From: Chloroflexota bacterium
GTDB taxonomy: Bacteria; Chloroflexota; Dormibacteria; Dormibacterales; Dormibacteraceae
Direction: 5' to 3'
NCBI GenBank assembly: GCA_005882115.1
Contig: VBEG01000042.1
Location: forward strand, 1 to 33,982
Length of the DNA: 33,982 nucleotides
Shown piece by piece: positions 33,860-33,982 of the stretch (positions are counted from its first letter, which is position 1; every line of letters starts with the position of its first letter). Made by a program: the position numbers and the translations under genes. The notes below the pieces were generated by a model that did not search any database, had not been told where the DNA came from, and saw only the letters and a list, made by a program, of their open reading frames with translations.

Positions 33860-33982
33860 CGGATACCCCACCCGGCCGCCCCATCCCCGGCTCCGCCGAG
33901 TACTTCTCTGTGAGACTGGTTTGGCGCCAGTGACCCGAGGATGTGGCTCAGTACTTCCTGGGCGCTCCCAGCGAGCTGCCTT
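33860..33982. other. Right-edge gap, possible weak fourth repeat copy
   Basis: 123 nt past the last gene with no coding frame of note. Directly after the TAG stop lies a C-rich block, CCCCATCC, then stem CGGC-TCC-GCCG and ACTTCTC-TGT-GAGA. The order and stop-adjacent place resemble the two-hairpin repeat, but the match is loose, and the sequence runs off the window. Confidence 0.35.

Overview
This is a high-GC bacterial chromosomal segment with densely packed genes. It shows mostly 4-14 nt gene overlaps, frequent GTG/TTG starts, a Tat-dependent lipoprotein, an HspR-like MerR regulator, a DUF2342-type zincin (a family tied to coenzyme F420-producing lineages) and a Ski2-like helicase. Together these suggest an actinobacterial-like or Chloroflexota/Dormibacterota-like soil bacterium. 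That placement is inference from gene content; no rRNA is present.

Layout. 1-2790 is the loosest, most accessory-looking part: a cut-off lipoprotein gene, tRNA-Arg(CCG), an unrecognised protein with a winged-helix-like C-terminus, and a 64-residue Arg-rich protein behind a two-hairpin leader, with two stretches of more than 550 nt that hold no convincing gene. 2793-4695 carries an alpha/beta hydrolase, an ankyrin protein and a small membrane protein in one direction. 4692-7789 has a small unknown gene, an aldo/keto reductase, a PNPOx-like flavin-fold protein, and a coupled UbiE-like methyltransferase / UbiA-like membrane protein pair. 7786-10653 is a minus-strand operon: MntP-like protein, crotonase, acyl-CoA carboxyltransferase. 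10849-15557 mixes an HspR-like regulator with a zinc-ribbon protein, a membrane protein, the DUF2342-type zincin, a nucleoside-deoxyribosyltransferase-like protein, an SDR and an extended SDR. 15638-18357 is a DUF503 (YlxP-like)/Ski2-like helicase pair. 18455-26538 is one long plus-strand run: a complete dipeptide/oligopeptide ABC importer (binding protein, two permeases, two ATPases), then pyrE, pyrC and a lipoprotein. 26535-28380 has a metallo-beta-lactamase-fold protein with an altered metal motif, a 33-residue membrane peptide, and a ParA-like ATPase with a small partner. 28476-33859 is a plus-strand run: CvpA-like protein, acyl-CoA dehydrogenase, SLC45-like MFS transporter, ureohydrolase, FAD-dependent amine/amino-acid oxidoreductase.

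The importer, ureohydrolase/oxidoreductase run and acyl-CoA enzymes suggest a heterotroph that scavenges peptides and nitrogenous organics; the pyrE-pyrC pair supplies pyrimidines. The most unusual patterns are: five of eight convergent gene pairs ending on one shared CTAG; a dispersed two-hairpin repeat in three gene gaps; the orphan ParA-partner pair; the Arg-rich small gene with structured leader; and several enzymes missing a canonical active-site residue. I found no unambiguous new defence or mobile system, no IS element and no CRISPR array.
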